NCBI GenBank assembly: GCA_964555685.1
Contig: CAZKTO010000079.1
Location: forward strand, 1-11,135
Length of the DNA stretch: 11,135 nt
Origin: CAZKTO01 sp964555685
GTDB lineage: Bacteria > Chloroflexota > Dehalococcoidia > SHYB01
Reading direction: 5' to 3'
The stretch's first letter is position 1; every line of letters starts with the position of its first letter. Positions 5,667 through 11,135 of the stretch are shown here, piece after piece. A program made the translations under genes and the position numbers. A model generated the notes under the pieces. That model saw nothing but the letters and a program-made list of their open reading frames with translations. It did no database searches and had not been told where the DNA came from.

Positions 5667-5687
5667 AAAACAAAGCTCCTTCGGAGC
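5667..5687 (-). terminator. Small hairpin with T-rich tail in the leader of the HEPN-like gene
   Basis: On the minus strand GCTCC-GAA-GGAGC (5687-5675) is followed by TTTGTTTT, the shape of a short intrinsic terminator. It lies between the candidate promoter at 5816-5821 and the ATG at 5651. It might end read-through from the helicase gene or attenuate the HEPN-like gene. A 5-bp stem with a 3-nt loop is minimal. Confidence 0.35.
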
Positions 5688-5815
5688 CGATTGCGAGTAC
5701 CCGTTCGCCTGGGTTCTCTGGCGCTACACCTCTCTTAGAGAGTATCCACCGCGTCTATCTTTTTTGCCCGACGCTCGTTCGTAATACAGCCCCGCCACTT
5801 TCTTACTAAGCGCGA

Positions 5816-5821
5816 ATTATA
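5816..5821 (-). promoter_or_regulatory. Perfect -10 box upstream of the HEPN-like gene
   Basis: TATAAT on the minus strand (5821-5816) lies in the AT-richer 229-bp gap between the helicase stop and the HEPN-like gene. No good -35 occurs 16-18 nt upstream. If used, the transcript would have a leader of about 155 nt containing the hairpins around 5729-5741 and 5675-5687. The rest of this gap holds no gene that I can support. Confidence 0.4.
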
Positions 5822-5880
5822 CGCTTGAGTCCAAGTACGGGCATGGGTTCCTCGGCAGTCATGCCGCGCAGACCTGCTGT

Positions 5881-8166
5881 TCACAGTTCCCCCAGCAGCC
5901 GCTCCAGAATCACCCGCGCCGCCCGCTTGTCCAGCGGACTGTTGTTGTTGCCGCACTTGGGCGACTGGACGCACGAGGGGCAGCCGCCCCGGCACGGGCA
6001 CTCCTGGATCGTCCGGAGCGTCGCGTCCCACAGGTCCACGATGAGATCGTAGCCCCGCTCCGCGATGCCGATGCCGCCCGGGTGGCCGTCGTAGATAAAG
6101 ACCTGCGGCTGGCCCGTATCGGGATGGAGCGGCGTCGAGACGCCCCCGATGTCGGCCCGGTCGCACATGGCGAACATGGGCAGCATCCCGATGGCCGCGT
6201 GCTCGCAGGCGTGGAGGCCCCCCGGCAGGTCCAGCTTCAGCCGGCCGACATCCTGGAGCGCCGCCTCCGGCACGTCGAACCAGAGGGCCACGGTCAGGAA
6301 CGACTGGGTGGGCAGGTCGAGCGGCTGGTCGTCCAGCACCTCTTCGGTGAACTGGCGCTTGCGCCGGAAGCCCACGACGGTGCGCGAGACGTCCACCCTG
6401 CCCAGATAGACCCTCGTCCCGTTCACCGCCTTCTGCGAGACCAACTCGAGGATGCGGATGTCCGTGTTATCGCGGGCGACGGTGTAGTAGAGCTCGGCGT
6501 GGCGGCGGGCCCAGGCCGTACGCCCCGGGATGTCCAGGTCCGTGACCAGGTAGGCCTCGCCCTGATGCAGGTAGACGGCGCCCGGATGCGCCTGGGCGAA
6601 GACCCCCGCCGCGTCGATCTGCTCCAGGAGCGCGCCGCTGCCCTGCTCGACGATCTGGTAGACGGCGCCGTCGGTGGAGCGGATGCTGACCCCCTCGGCG
6701 GGATAGGTGACGCCGGTGCTGGGGTACCACCGGCCGCGGCTCTCGCGCAGCAGGCCCTGACGCTCGAACTCCCGCACCAGCGGCCACATCTCCTCGCCGA
6801 AGGCGGCCTCGTCCCGCCGGGTCAGGGGCGCCTCGTAGGCGGCGCACAGAAGGTGGGGCCGCAGGATGTGCGGGTTGGCCGGCGCGATGAGTGCGTGCTC
6901 GTGGGGCCGGCCGAAGAGAGCGTCCGGGTGGCGCATGAAGTATTGGTCCAGGGGGTTGTCCGACGCCACGAGGATGCTGAGGGAGCGCTCGCCGCTGCGC
7001 CCGCTCCGCCCCGCCTGCTGCCAGAGACTAGCACGGGTGCCGGGGTAGCCGTTGACGATGGTCGCATCCAGGTCGCCGATGTCGATGCCCAACTCGAGCG
7101 CGTTGGTGGCGGAGACGCCCACCAGCTCGCCATCGAAGAGCCCGCGCTCGATGGCGCGGCGGTCCTCGGCCAGATAGCCCGCCCGGTAGGGCCTCACCCG
7201 CGGGGCCATCTCCGGCGCATCGGCCTTCAACCGGTCGCGCACGTAGATGTAGACGAGCTCGGCCAGGCGCCGCGAGCGGCTGAAGGCGATGGTGCGCACG
7301 CCGTGGCGCACCAGCTCGCTGAAGGCCGCCGTGGTCTCGGCGTGAGGGCTGCGGCGCGCCATCTTCGCCTCGTCGAGAAAGGGCGGGTTCCAGAGGAGAA
7401 AGTCCTTCCCGCCGTATGGCGAGCCGTCCTCGTCCACCACATGGCACGGCATGCCCAGCAGGCGCTCCGCGTGCTCGCCGGGGTTGGCGATGGTCGCCGA
7501 GCACAGGATGAAGCTCGGCGACGCCCCGTGGATCGCGCAGAGGCGCCGCAGCCGCCGGATCACGTTGGCCACATGGGAGCCGAAGACGCCCCGGTACACG
7601 TGCGATTCGTCGAAGACGACGTGGCGAAGGTTTTTCAAGAAATCGCCCCAGGCGGCGTGGTTCGGAAGCACGCCCAGGTGCAGCATGTCCGGGTTGGTCA
7701 GGACCACCTGGGCCGACCGTCGCACCTCGCCCCGACTCGTCGGGGGCGTGTCGCCGTCGTAGGTGGCGCAGCGGAGCCCGCGAGGCAGGCAGGCCCCCAG
7801 CTCCTTCAGCTTGCGGAGCTGGTCCTGGGCCAGCGCCTTCGTGGGAAAGACGTACAGGGCGCGGGAGTGGCCGTCCTCCAGCGCCGCCTCCAGCACCGGG
7901 GCGTGGTAGCAGAGGCTCTTGCCGCTGGCGGTGGAGGTGGCGACGATGACGTTCCGGCCGGCGCGCACGGCGTCGATGGCGAGCGCCTGATGGGCGTAGA
8001 GCGGAAAGAGGCCCATCTCCTGGAGGCGGCGCTCCAGCCGCGCGGGAAGGGGCCGGTCCAGGGTACCGTGGCGGGCGGCGCGCTCCGAGACCGCCTGGGC
8101 GTGGACGATCTGCCCCCGGTACCAGGGCTGGCCCCGCACGTGGTCCAGGAACGCCGTGGTGTCCAT
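5881..8166 (-). CDS. DEAD/DEAH-box helicase with C-terminal DUF1998 cysteine cluster (YprA/MrfA/Hrq1-like)
   Basis: This 761-residue superfamily 2 helicase is full-length for the YprA/MrfA family. It has a Q-motif-like LYAHQ (57-61), Walker A ATSTASGKS (76-84, K83), FPTKAL (108-113), TNPDML (157-162) and DESH (186-189) in the family form VFDESHVYRG. SAT follows at 223-225, then ATNALELGIDIGDLD (353-367) and QQAGRSGR (383-390). The C-terminus carries CPCRGGCPSCVQSPKCGN (723-740), the DUF1998 metal-binding cysteines. B. subtilis MrfA, with this layout, unwinds DNA 3'-5' and helps repair mitomycin C damage; yeast Hrq1 is related. A DNA-repair role here is therefore probable but unproven. The ATG at 8166 is the only possible ATG after an in-frame stop two codons upstream; no Shine-Dalgarno is visible. 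It follows the DUF503 gene by 58 nt and is probably co-transcribed. No MrfB-type nuclease gene is adjacent. Confidence 0.93.
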   Translation of the reverse strand: MDTTAFLDHVRGQPWYRGQIVHAQAVSERAARHGTLDRPLPARLERRLQEMGLFPLYAHQALAIDAVRAGRNVIVATSTASGKSLCYHAPVLEAALEDGHSRALYVFPTKALAQDQLRKLKELGACLPRGLRCATYDGDTPPTSRGEVRRSAQVVLTNPDMLHLGVLPNHAAWGDFLKNLRHVVFDESHVYRGVFGSHVANVIRRLRRLCAIHGASPSFILCSATIANPGEHAERLLGMPCHVVDEDGSPYGGKDFLLWNPPFLDEAKMARRSPHAETTAAFSELVRHGVRTIAFSRSRRLAELVYIYVRDRLKADAPEMAPRVRPYRAGYLAEDRRAIERGLFDGELVGVSATNALELGIDIGDLDATIVNGYPGTRASLWQQAGRSGRSGERSLSILVASDNPLDQYFMRHPDALFGRPHEHALIAPANPHILRPHLLCAAYEAPLTRRDEAAFGEEMWPLVREFERQGLLRESRGRWYPSTGVTYPAEGVSIRSTDGAVYQIVEQGSGALLEQIDAAGVFAQAHPGAVYLHQGEAYLVTDLDIPGRTAWARRHAELYYTVARDNTDIRILELVSQKAVNGTRVYLGRVDVSRTVVGFRRKRQFTEEVLDDQPLDLPTQSFLTVALWFDVPEAALQDVGRLKLDLPGGLHACEHAAIGMLPMFAMCDRADIGGVSTPLHPDTGQPQVFIYDGHPGGIGIAERGYDLIVDLWDATLRTIQECPCRGGCPSCVQSPKCGNNNSPLDKRAARVILERLLGEL

Positions 8167-8224
8167 GCGCCGTCAGAGCCCTGACTCGCCGGGGGCGCCG
8201 CCGCCACGGGCGCGTCCCCAGGCC

Positions 8225-8518
8225 CTACATGCCATCGACGATCTCCACCTCATAGTCCACCAGCTCCGCCTCGCCGCCGGCCCTTTCGACGAACCGGACG
8301 ACGTTGGAGATCATGGCGTTGGCGTGACGGCCGTCGTTGCTGACGCAGGTGACGCCCATGGTGATCCGTTGCCAGGAGTCCAGGTCGTCCACCTCGGCGA
8401 TGGCGACGTTGAACTTGGCCCGGATGCGGGCGGCCAGGGAGTGGACGGCCCGGCGCTTCCCCTTCAGGTTGTCGTTGCCGGGCAGCCGCAGGATGAGCTT
8501 GCACACGCCGACGTGCAT
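8225..8518 (-). CDS. DUF503 domain protein
   Basis: This 97-residue protein matches the small DUF503 family (YlxP-like, PF04456) over its whole length. It starts HVGVCKLILRLPGNDNLKGKRR, with the family's LKxKRR element at ~18-22. NVAIAEVDDLDSWQRITMGVTCVSND and a C-terminal FVERAGGEAELVDYEVEI follow. Family members sit near nusA-infB-rbfA in many Gram-positives, and one proposal is a ribosome-associated or RNA-related role; the biochemical function is not settled. Here it instead heads a pair with the MrfA-like helicase. The start is ATG at 8518. A perfect TATAAT lies 8 nt upstream and there is little room for a ribosome site, so a leaderless or nearly leaderless mRNA is likely. It is transcribed away from ubiE-rex, sharing a 115-bp divergent promoter region. 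Confidence 0.9.
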   Translation of the reverse strand: MHVGVCKLILRLPGNDNLKGKRRAVHSLAARIRAKFNVAIAEVDDLDSWQRITMGVTCVSNDGRHANAMISNVVRFVERAGGEAELVDYEVEIVDGM

Positions 8519-8526
8519 GACGCTTC

Positions 8527-8532
8527 ATTATA
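8527..8532 (-). promoter_or_regulatory. Perfect -10 box of the DUF503-helicase pair
   Basis: TATAAT on the minus strand (8532-8527) ends 8 nt before the DUF503 ATG. No recognisable -35 lies 16-18 nt upstream (that stretch is GC-rich, around GGCGTG). Initiation 6-8 nt downstream of the box would fall within 0-2 nt of the start codon. Confidence 0.5.
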
Positions 8533-8559
8533 GGGGAGGCGCGAGCCCCACGCCGCCCG

Positions 8560-8588
8560 TTGACGCCTCTTGCCACACCCCGTAGAAT
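8560..8588 (+). promoter_or_regulatory. Sigma70-type promoter of ubiE-rex
   Basis: TTGACG (8560-8565) and TAGAAT (8583-8588) each match the consensus at 5 of 6 bases and are spaced by exactly 17 nt. The predicted transcript start (~8595) gives a leader of about 39 nt to the ubiE ATG. The Rex operator begins at the last base of the -10 and covers the start point. A second -10-like box, TACAAT (8601-8606), lacks a -35 at proper spacing. Confidence 0.7.
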
Positions 8589-8605
8589 TGTGACGCAAAT
8601 TACAA
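8588..8605. promoter_or_regulatory. Rex operator (predicted) upstream of ubiE-rex
   Basis: TTGTGA-CGCAAA-TTACAA fits the Rex consensus TTGTGA-N6-TCACAA at 11 of the 12 half-site bases, and A and T on either side extend the palindrome. It overlaps the -10 edge and the predicted transcription start, the geometry of a direct repressor. With rex itself as the second gene downstream, negative autoregulation released by high NADH is the expected behaviour. Confidence 0.8.
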
Positions 8606-8633
8606 TCGGTCGGTAAAGCTGCCGTTTAGCCTC

Positions 8634-9377
8634 ATGGTAGACCGCTCAGACACCGAAAAGGCTCGCTACGTCAGCGGAATGTTCGGCCGGATCGCCGGCA
8701 GGTACGACTGGGGCAACCGCGTCCTGAGCCTGGGCCGCGACCAGTCGTGGCGGCGGCGGGCCGTCGCTGCCCTCGATCCCCAGCCCGGCGACACGGTGCT
8801 GGACGTGGGCGCGGGGACCGGCGACCTCTCGCTGGCGCTGGCCCGGCGGGCCCGCCGCGTCGTCGCCGTCGACTTTAGCCGGCCGATGCTCCTCGAGGGC
8901 GCCCGCAAGGCTCGGGCCAATCGCATCGGCCATCGCGTCTCCTTCGTGAGCGGCGACGCCCTGCGCCTGCCCTTCCCCGATGCGACCTTCGACGGCGCCG
9001 CCGCGGCCTTCACCGTCCGGAACCTGGCGCCCATGGGCCGCGGGTTCTCCGAAGTCTACCGCGTGCTCAAGCCCCACGGGCGCCTGGTCTGCCTGGAGTT
9101 CACGCGCCCCCCATCGAGGCTCGTCGACCGCCTCTACCGGCCCTATCTGAACCACCTGGTGCCGTTCATCGGCGGGCGCATCGCCGGCGACGGCGGCGCC
9201 TATCGCTACCTGGCCGACTCCATCCAGCTCTTTCCCACGCCTCAGGACCTGGCGCAGGTCATCCGCGATGCGGGCTTCCCCCGCGTCGGCTGGCGGCTCT
9301 TGAGCCTGGGCGTCGTGGCGCTGCACACGGCCGAGCGGTCGCCGGAGGCGGCGCGTCCCCAGGAAGCCGCGGCATGA
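8634..9377 (+). CDS. ubiE: UbiE/MenG-family quinone C-methyltransferase
   Basis: This 247-residue class I SAM methyltransferase has the UbiE/MenG markers. MFGRIAGRYDWGNRVLSLGRDQSWRR is at 16-41, the SAM-binding VLDVGAGTGDL at 55-65, and GDALRLPFPDATFD at 107-120. FTVRNL (126-131), VLKPHGRLVCLEF (144-156) and YLADSIQLFP (192-201) follow; both C-terminal signatures are diagnostic. It methylates demethylmenaquinone to menaquinone and, in ubiquinone makers, the benzoquinol intermediate. Which quinone applies cannot be told here, so menG is equally fair. The last ~15 residues (RSPEAARPQEAAA) are a low-complexity tail. The ATG at 8634 has no obvious Shine-Dalgarno. Its stop overlaps the rex start (ATGA, 9374-9377), so the two are translated as a unit, and the pair lies behind a Rex-type operator. 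Confidence 0.92.
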   Translation: MVDRSDTEKARYVSGMFGRIAGRYDWGNRVLSLGRDQSWRRRAVAALDPQPGDTVLDVGAGTGDLSLALARRARRVVAVDFSRPMLLEGARKARANRIGHRVSFVSGDALRLPFPDATFDGAAAAFTVRNLAPMGRGFSEVYRVLKPHGRLVCLEFTRPPSRLVDRLYRPYLNHLVPFIGGRIAGDGGAYRYLADSIQLFPTPQDLAQVIRDAGFPRVGWRLLSLGVVALHTAERSPEAARPQEAAA

Positions 9378-10033
9378 AGCAGGAAGGCTCGCCGGGCGCA
9401 GCGGTCATCCCCGAGGTGGTCATCCTGCGCCTGCCCCTCTACGTCCGGGTGCTGAGCCAGCTCCGGGACGACAGGACCGAGGTCGTCAGCTCGCGGGAGC
9501 TGGGCCACCGCCTGGGCGTAACGCCGGCCCAGATTAGAAAGGACCTCAGCTACTTCGGGCGGTTCGGGAAGCAGGGCCGCGGCTACAACGTCAGCTACCT
9601 GGTGGGGGAGCTGCGGCGCGTCCTGGGCCTGGACCGGGAGTGGAACACAGCGGTCATCGGCGTGGGCCGCCTGGGCCGCGCCATCATCAACTACCCGGGC
9701 TTCGCCCCCGAGGGGTTCAAGGTAGTGGCCGCCTTCGACGCCGATCCGGCCCAGGTGGGCCGCCGGCTCGACGAGATCGTCGTCCGGGCGACCTCCGAGA
9801 TGGAGCGGACTATCGCCGAGGAGCACATCGATATCGCCATCGTGGCGGTGCCGGCGGCCCAGGCCCAGCAGGTCATCAACAGCCTGGTGGCCTCGGGCGT
9901 CAAGGCGATCCTGAACTACGCCCCCATCGCGCCGCAGGTGCCCGAGGGCGTCAAGGTCCGCAACATCGACCCGGTCCTGGGCCTGCAAACGATGACCTAC
10001 TACCTGAAGTCGCAGACGGACGGGCAGGAGTAG
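9374..10033 (+). CDS. rex: Redox-sensing transcriptional repressor Rex
   Basis: This 219-residue protein has Rex landmarks throughout. The N-terminal winged helix contains IPEVVILRLPLYVRVL (12-27) and SRELGHRLGVTPAQIRKDLSYFGRFGKQGRGYNV (40-73), whose KDLSYFG...G-RGY segment binds the operator. A Rossmann domain follows with VIGVGRLGRAI (94-104, G96-x-G98-x2-G101) and AAFDADP (119-125); D122 after the second strand sets NAD(H) preference. DIAIVAVPA and GVKAILNYAPI lead to the domain-swapped C-terminal helix (PVLGLQTMTYYLKSQ). The dimer binds TTGTGA-N6-TCACAA sites when NADH/NAD+ is low and lets go when NADH rises, as under oxygen limitation. AGGA lies 9 nt before the ATG inside ubiE. The operator at 8588-8605 predicts autoregulation. 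The 3' end faces the ATP synthase operon. Confidence 0.96.
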   Translation: MKQEGSPGAAVIPEVVILRLPLYVRVLSQLRDDRTEVVSSRELGHRLGVTPAQIRKDLSYFGRFGKQGRGYNVSYLVGELRRVLGLDREWNTAVIGVGRLGRAIINYPGFAPEGFKVVAAFDADPAQVGRRLDEIVVRATSEMERTIAEEHIDIAIVAVPAAQAQQVINSLVASGVKAILNYAPIAPQVPEGVKVRNIDPVLGLQTMTYYLKSQTDGQE

Positions 10034-10081
10034 CGGGGGCGTTCTCTGTCACACGGAGGGAGCGGCACGCCGCGCCCCCGC
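10033..10081. terminator. Inverted repeat between convergent rex and atpC
   Basis: GCGGGGGCG (10033-10041), starting on the last base of the rex stop codon, pairs perfectly with CGCCCCCGC (10073-10081) across a 31-nt loop. It lies in the 74-bp gap between the convergent ends of rex and atpC. It lacks a T-run and the loop is long, so bidirectional termination is only a suggestion. Confidence 0.35.
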
Positions 10082-10107
10082 CGACAGCTAGCGCCTGCGG
10101 CCGGCCC

Positions 10108-10539
10108 CTACGCCCCTGGACCCGCGCCTCCGCCCCCGCGCCGCCTGCGGGCGACCTTCAGACGGACCGTCGCGCGGCGCATGGCGGCCAGGGCCGTCGC
10201 CAGGTCCGCGGCCGCCGGCTGGGCCTTGACCCGCTCCTGGGCCCGGCGCACCGCCTCCTCCGCGCGGGCCAGGTCGATCTCCTCGGACCGCTCGGCGGCG
10301 TCCGCCAGGATCACGACCCGGTTGTCCCGCACCTCCACGAAGCCGCCGGTCACCGTCAGCGCCTCCTCCGTCCCCCCCTTCTTCAACCGAATCTCGCCGG
10401 GGGCGAGAGCCGTGATGAGGGGGGCGTGCCGGGGCAGGATGCCCAGCTGCCCCTCGGCGCCGGGCAGGATGACCATATCGGCCTCGGTCTCCAGCACCGT
10501 GCGCTCGGCGGTGACGATCTCGACTTTGAGCGTAGCCAT
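10108..10539 (-). CDS. atpC: F-type ATP synthase epsilon subunit
   Basis: This 143-residue protein starts at ATG 10539. A GGGGGG stretch 8 nt upstream supports this over an in-frame TTG two codons earlier. The N-terminal beta-sandwich is typical: LKVEIVTAERTVLETEADMVILPGAEGQLGILPRHAPLITALAPGEIRL, with the EGQLGILPRHAPL signature (~30-42), then VTGGFVEVRDNRVVILADAAERSEEID. The C-terminal helical hairpin (LARAEEAVRRAQERVKAQ...LATALAAMRRATVRLKVARRR) is present and ends in an unusual Gly/Arg-rich tail (RRRRGGGGAGPGA). Epsilon links the gamma stalk to the c-ring, and its C-terminal helices inhibit ATP hydrolysis in many bacteria. It follows atpD by 13 nt, the usual order at the end of the atp operon. 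Confidence 0.95.
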   Translation of the reverse strand: MATLKVEIVTAERTVLETEADMVILPGAEGQLGILPRHAPLITALAPGEIRLKKGGTEEALTVTGGFVEVRDNRVVILADAAERSEEIDLARAEEAVRRAQERVKAQPAAADLATALAAMRRATVRLKVARRRRGGGGAGPGA

Positions 10540-10552
10540 GACCAATTCCCCC

Positions 10553-11135
10553 CTAGGCGCGGGCCTGGCCCTTGGCCTCCTGGGCCTTCGCCTCCTGGGC
10601 CTTCAGCTCCTCGCCCCGCTGCACCGCCTCGTCGATGGCGCCGACCACGTAGAACGCCTGCTCGGGCAGGTCGTCGTGCTTGCCGGCCAGGATCTCGTTG
10701 AAGCCCCGGACCGTCTCGGCGATGGGCACGTAGCGGCCCTGCCTGCCGGTGAAGGCCTCGGCGACGAACATCGGTTGCGAGAGGAACCGCTGGATCCTGC
10801 GGGCGCGGGCCACCGTCAGCTTGTCCTCTTCCGAGAGCTCCTCGATGCCCAGAATGGCGATGATGTCCTGCAGGTCCCTGTAGCGCTGGAGCACCTGCTG
10901 CACGCCCCGCGCCGCCTTGTAGTGCTCCGGGCCCACGATGTTGGGGTCCAGGATGCGCGAGGAGGAGGTCAGCGGGTCCACCGCCGGGTAGAGCCCCTGC
11001 TCGGCGATGGAGCGCTCCAGAGCGACGACGGCGTCCAGGTGACCGAACGTTGTGGCGACGCCCGGATCCGTGTAGTCGTCGGCGGGGACGTAGATGGCCT
11101 GGAAGGAGGTGATGGAGCCCTTCTTCGTGCTCGTG
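10553..11135 (-). CDS. atpD: F-type ATP synthase beta subunit, C-terminal part (runs off the right edge)
   Basis: The minus-strand frame is open from the right edge to a TAG at 10553 (193 residues); the N-terminal 60% with the P-loop is outside the window. The visible part begins TSTKKGSITSFQAIYVPADDYTDP, then TFGHLDAVVALERSIAEQGLYPAVDPLTSSSRIL, which is characteristic of beta near the catalytic interface. The DELSEED-loop region reads IEELSEEDKL, with ELSEED in place of DELSEED, followed by RARRIQRFLSQPMFVAEAFTG. Truncation is only by the window edge: an internal GTG at 10981 is not a start, since homology continues upstream of it. The last 16 residues (KAQEAKAQEAKGQARA) extend the usual C-terminus and come from a 15-bp duplication. 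Beta is the catalytic subunit of the F1 head. Confidence 0.96.
   Translation of the reverse strand, partial: TSTKKGSITSFQAIYVPADDYTDPGVATTFGHLDAVVALERSIAEQGLYPAVDPLTSSSRILDPNIVGPEHYKAARGVQQVLQRYRDLQDIIAILGIEELSEEDKLTVARARRIQRFLSQPMFVAEAFTGRQGRYVPIAETVRGFNEILAGKHDDLPEQAFYVVGAIDEAVQRGEELKAQEAKAQEAKGQARA
10575..10604. repeat. Perfect 15-bp tandem duplication in the 3' end of atpD
   Basis: GCCTCCTGGGCCTTC occurs twice head to tail (10575-10589 and 10590-10604). It is in frame and duplicates a five-residue K/A/Q/E unit in the C-terminal tail of the beta subunit. Confidence 0.9.

Noticed and set aside
5406..5809. Short plus-strand frames opposite the HEPN-like gene and its leader
   Set aside because: No ribosome site or recognisable motif; they cross the minus-strand gene and the hairpins of its leader.
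5853..5866. CGGCA-GTCA-TGCCG hairpin after the helicase stop as a terminator
   Set aside because: 5-bp stem without a T-run on either strand; too weak to call.
6082..8184. 700-codon plus-strand frame opposite the helicase
   Set aside because: Low-complexity composition with no motif; the minus-strand frame has the complete SF2 helicase motif set.
10540..10545. TTG start for atpC two codons before the ATG
   Set aside because: The G-rich ribosome site is better spaced for the ATG at 10539, and epsilon subunits usually begin MATLK/MA-type.
11009..11018. GGAGCGCTCC palindrome in atpD, also in the centre of both 27-bp repeat copies
   Set aside because: In atpD it is explained by the conserved Leu-Glu-Arg-Ser codons and the flanks do not match the 27-bp repeat, so it is a chance 10-mer.

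Overview
This is a GC-rich bacterial window (most genes look close to 70% GC). The gene families point to a free-living, respiring bacterium of soil or subsurface type. The mix of an SDR dehydrogenase, an SRPBCC protein, a muconolactone-isomerase-like protein, Rex, a menaquinone/ubiquinone methyltransferase and an F-type ATP synthase would fit a Rokubacteria/Methylomirabilota-like lineage. That placement is inference from gene content and base composition; no marker in the window settles it.

Left edge (1-751), lower GC: the 5' part of a lipoprotein gene runs off the edge on the minus strand. Beside it lies a ~240-bp remnant of an IS1380-family insertion sequence. It keeps both ends as imperfect inverted repeats and the first ~33 codons of the transposase, but has lost the interior. 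A small muconolactone-isomerase-like gene follows on the plus strand (752-1132).

Minus-strand gene train (4914 down to 1198): metallo-beta-lactamase-fold hydrolase, Mut7-C PIN-type RNase with zinc ribbon, AcuC/class I histone-deacetylase-like enzyme, SRPBCC protein and SDR oxidoreductase. Spacings are 2 nt, a 4-nt overlap, 32 nt and 14-18 nt, so these five genes are probably one operon.

Insert (about 4955-5880), visibly lower GC: one gene for an uncharacterised 219-residue protein with a HEPN-like C-terminal end. A 27-bp repeat of the mut7C/acuC junction lies just behind its stop. This looks horizontally acquired and is the best candidate for an undescribed defence or stress gene.

Right half: a DUF503 gene followed by a large DEAD/DEAH helicase with a C-terminal DUF1998-type cysteine cluster (YprA/MrfA/Hrq1-like), both minus strand. 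Divergent from these, ubiE/menG and rex form a two-gene plus-strand operon with overlapping stop and start codons. Its promoter region carries a well-formed sigma70-type promoter with a near-canonical Rex operator at the predicted transcription start. This predicts that Rex, which senses NADH/NAD+, represses its own operon and the quinone methyltransferase gene. Converging on rex are atpC and the 3' part of atpD (ATP synthase epsilon and beta). The right end is therefore a respiratory-chain neighbourhood: quinone synthesis, redox sensing and ATP synthase.

No rRNA, tRNA or CRISPR array was seen.
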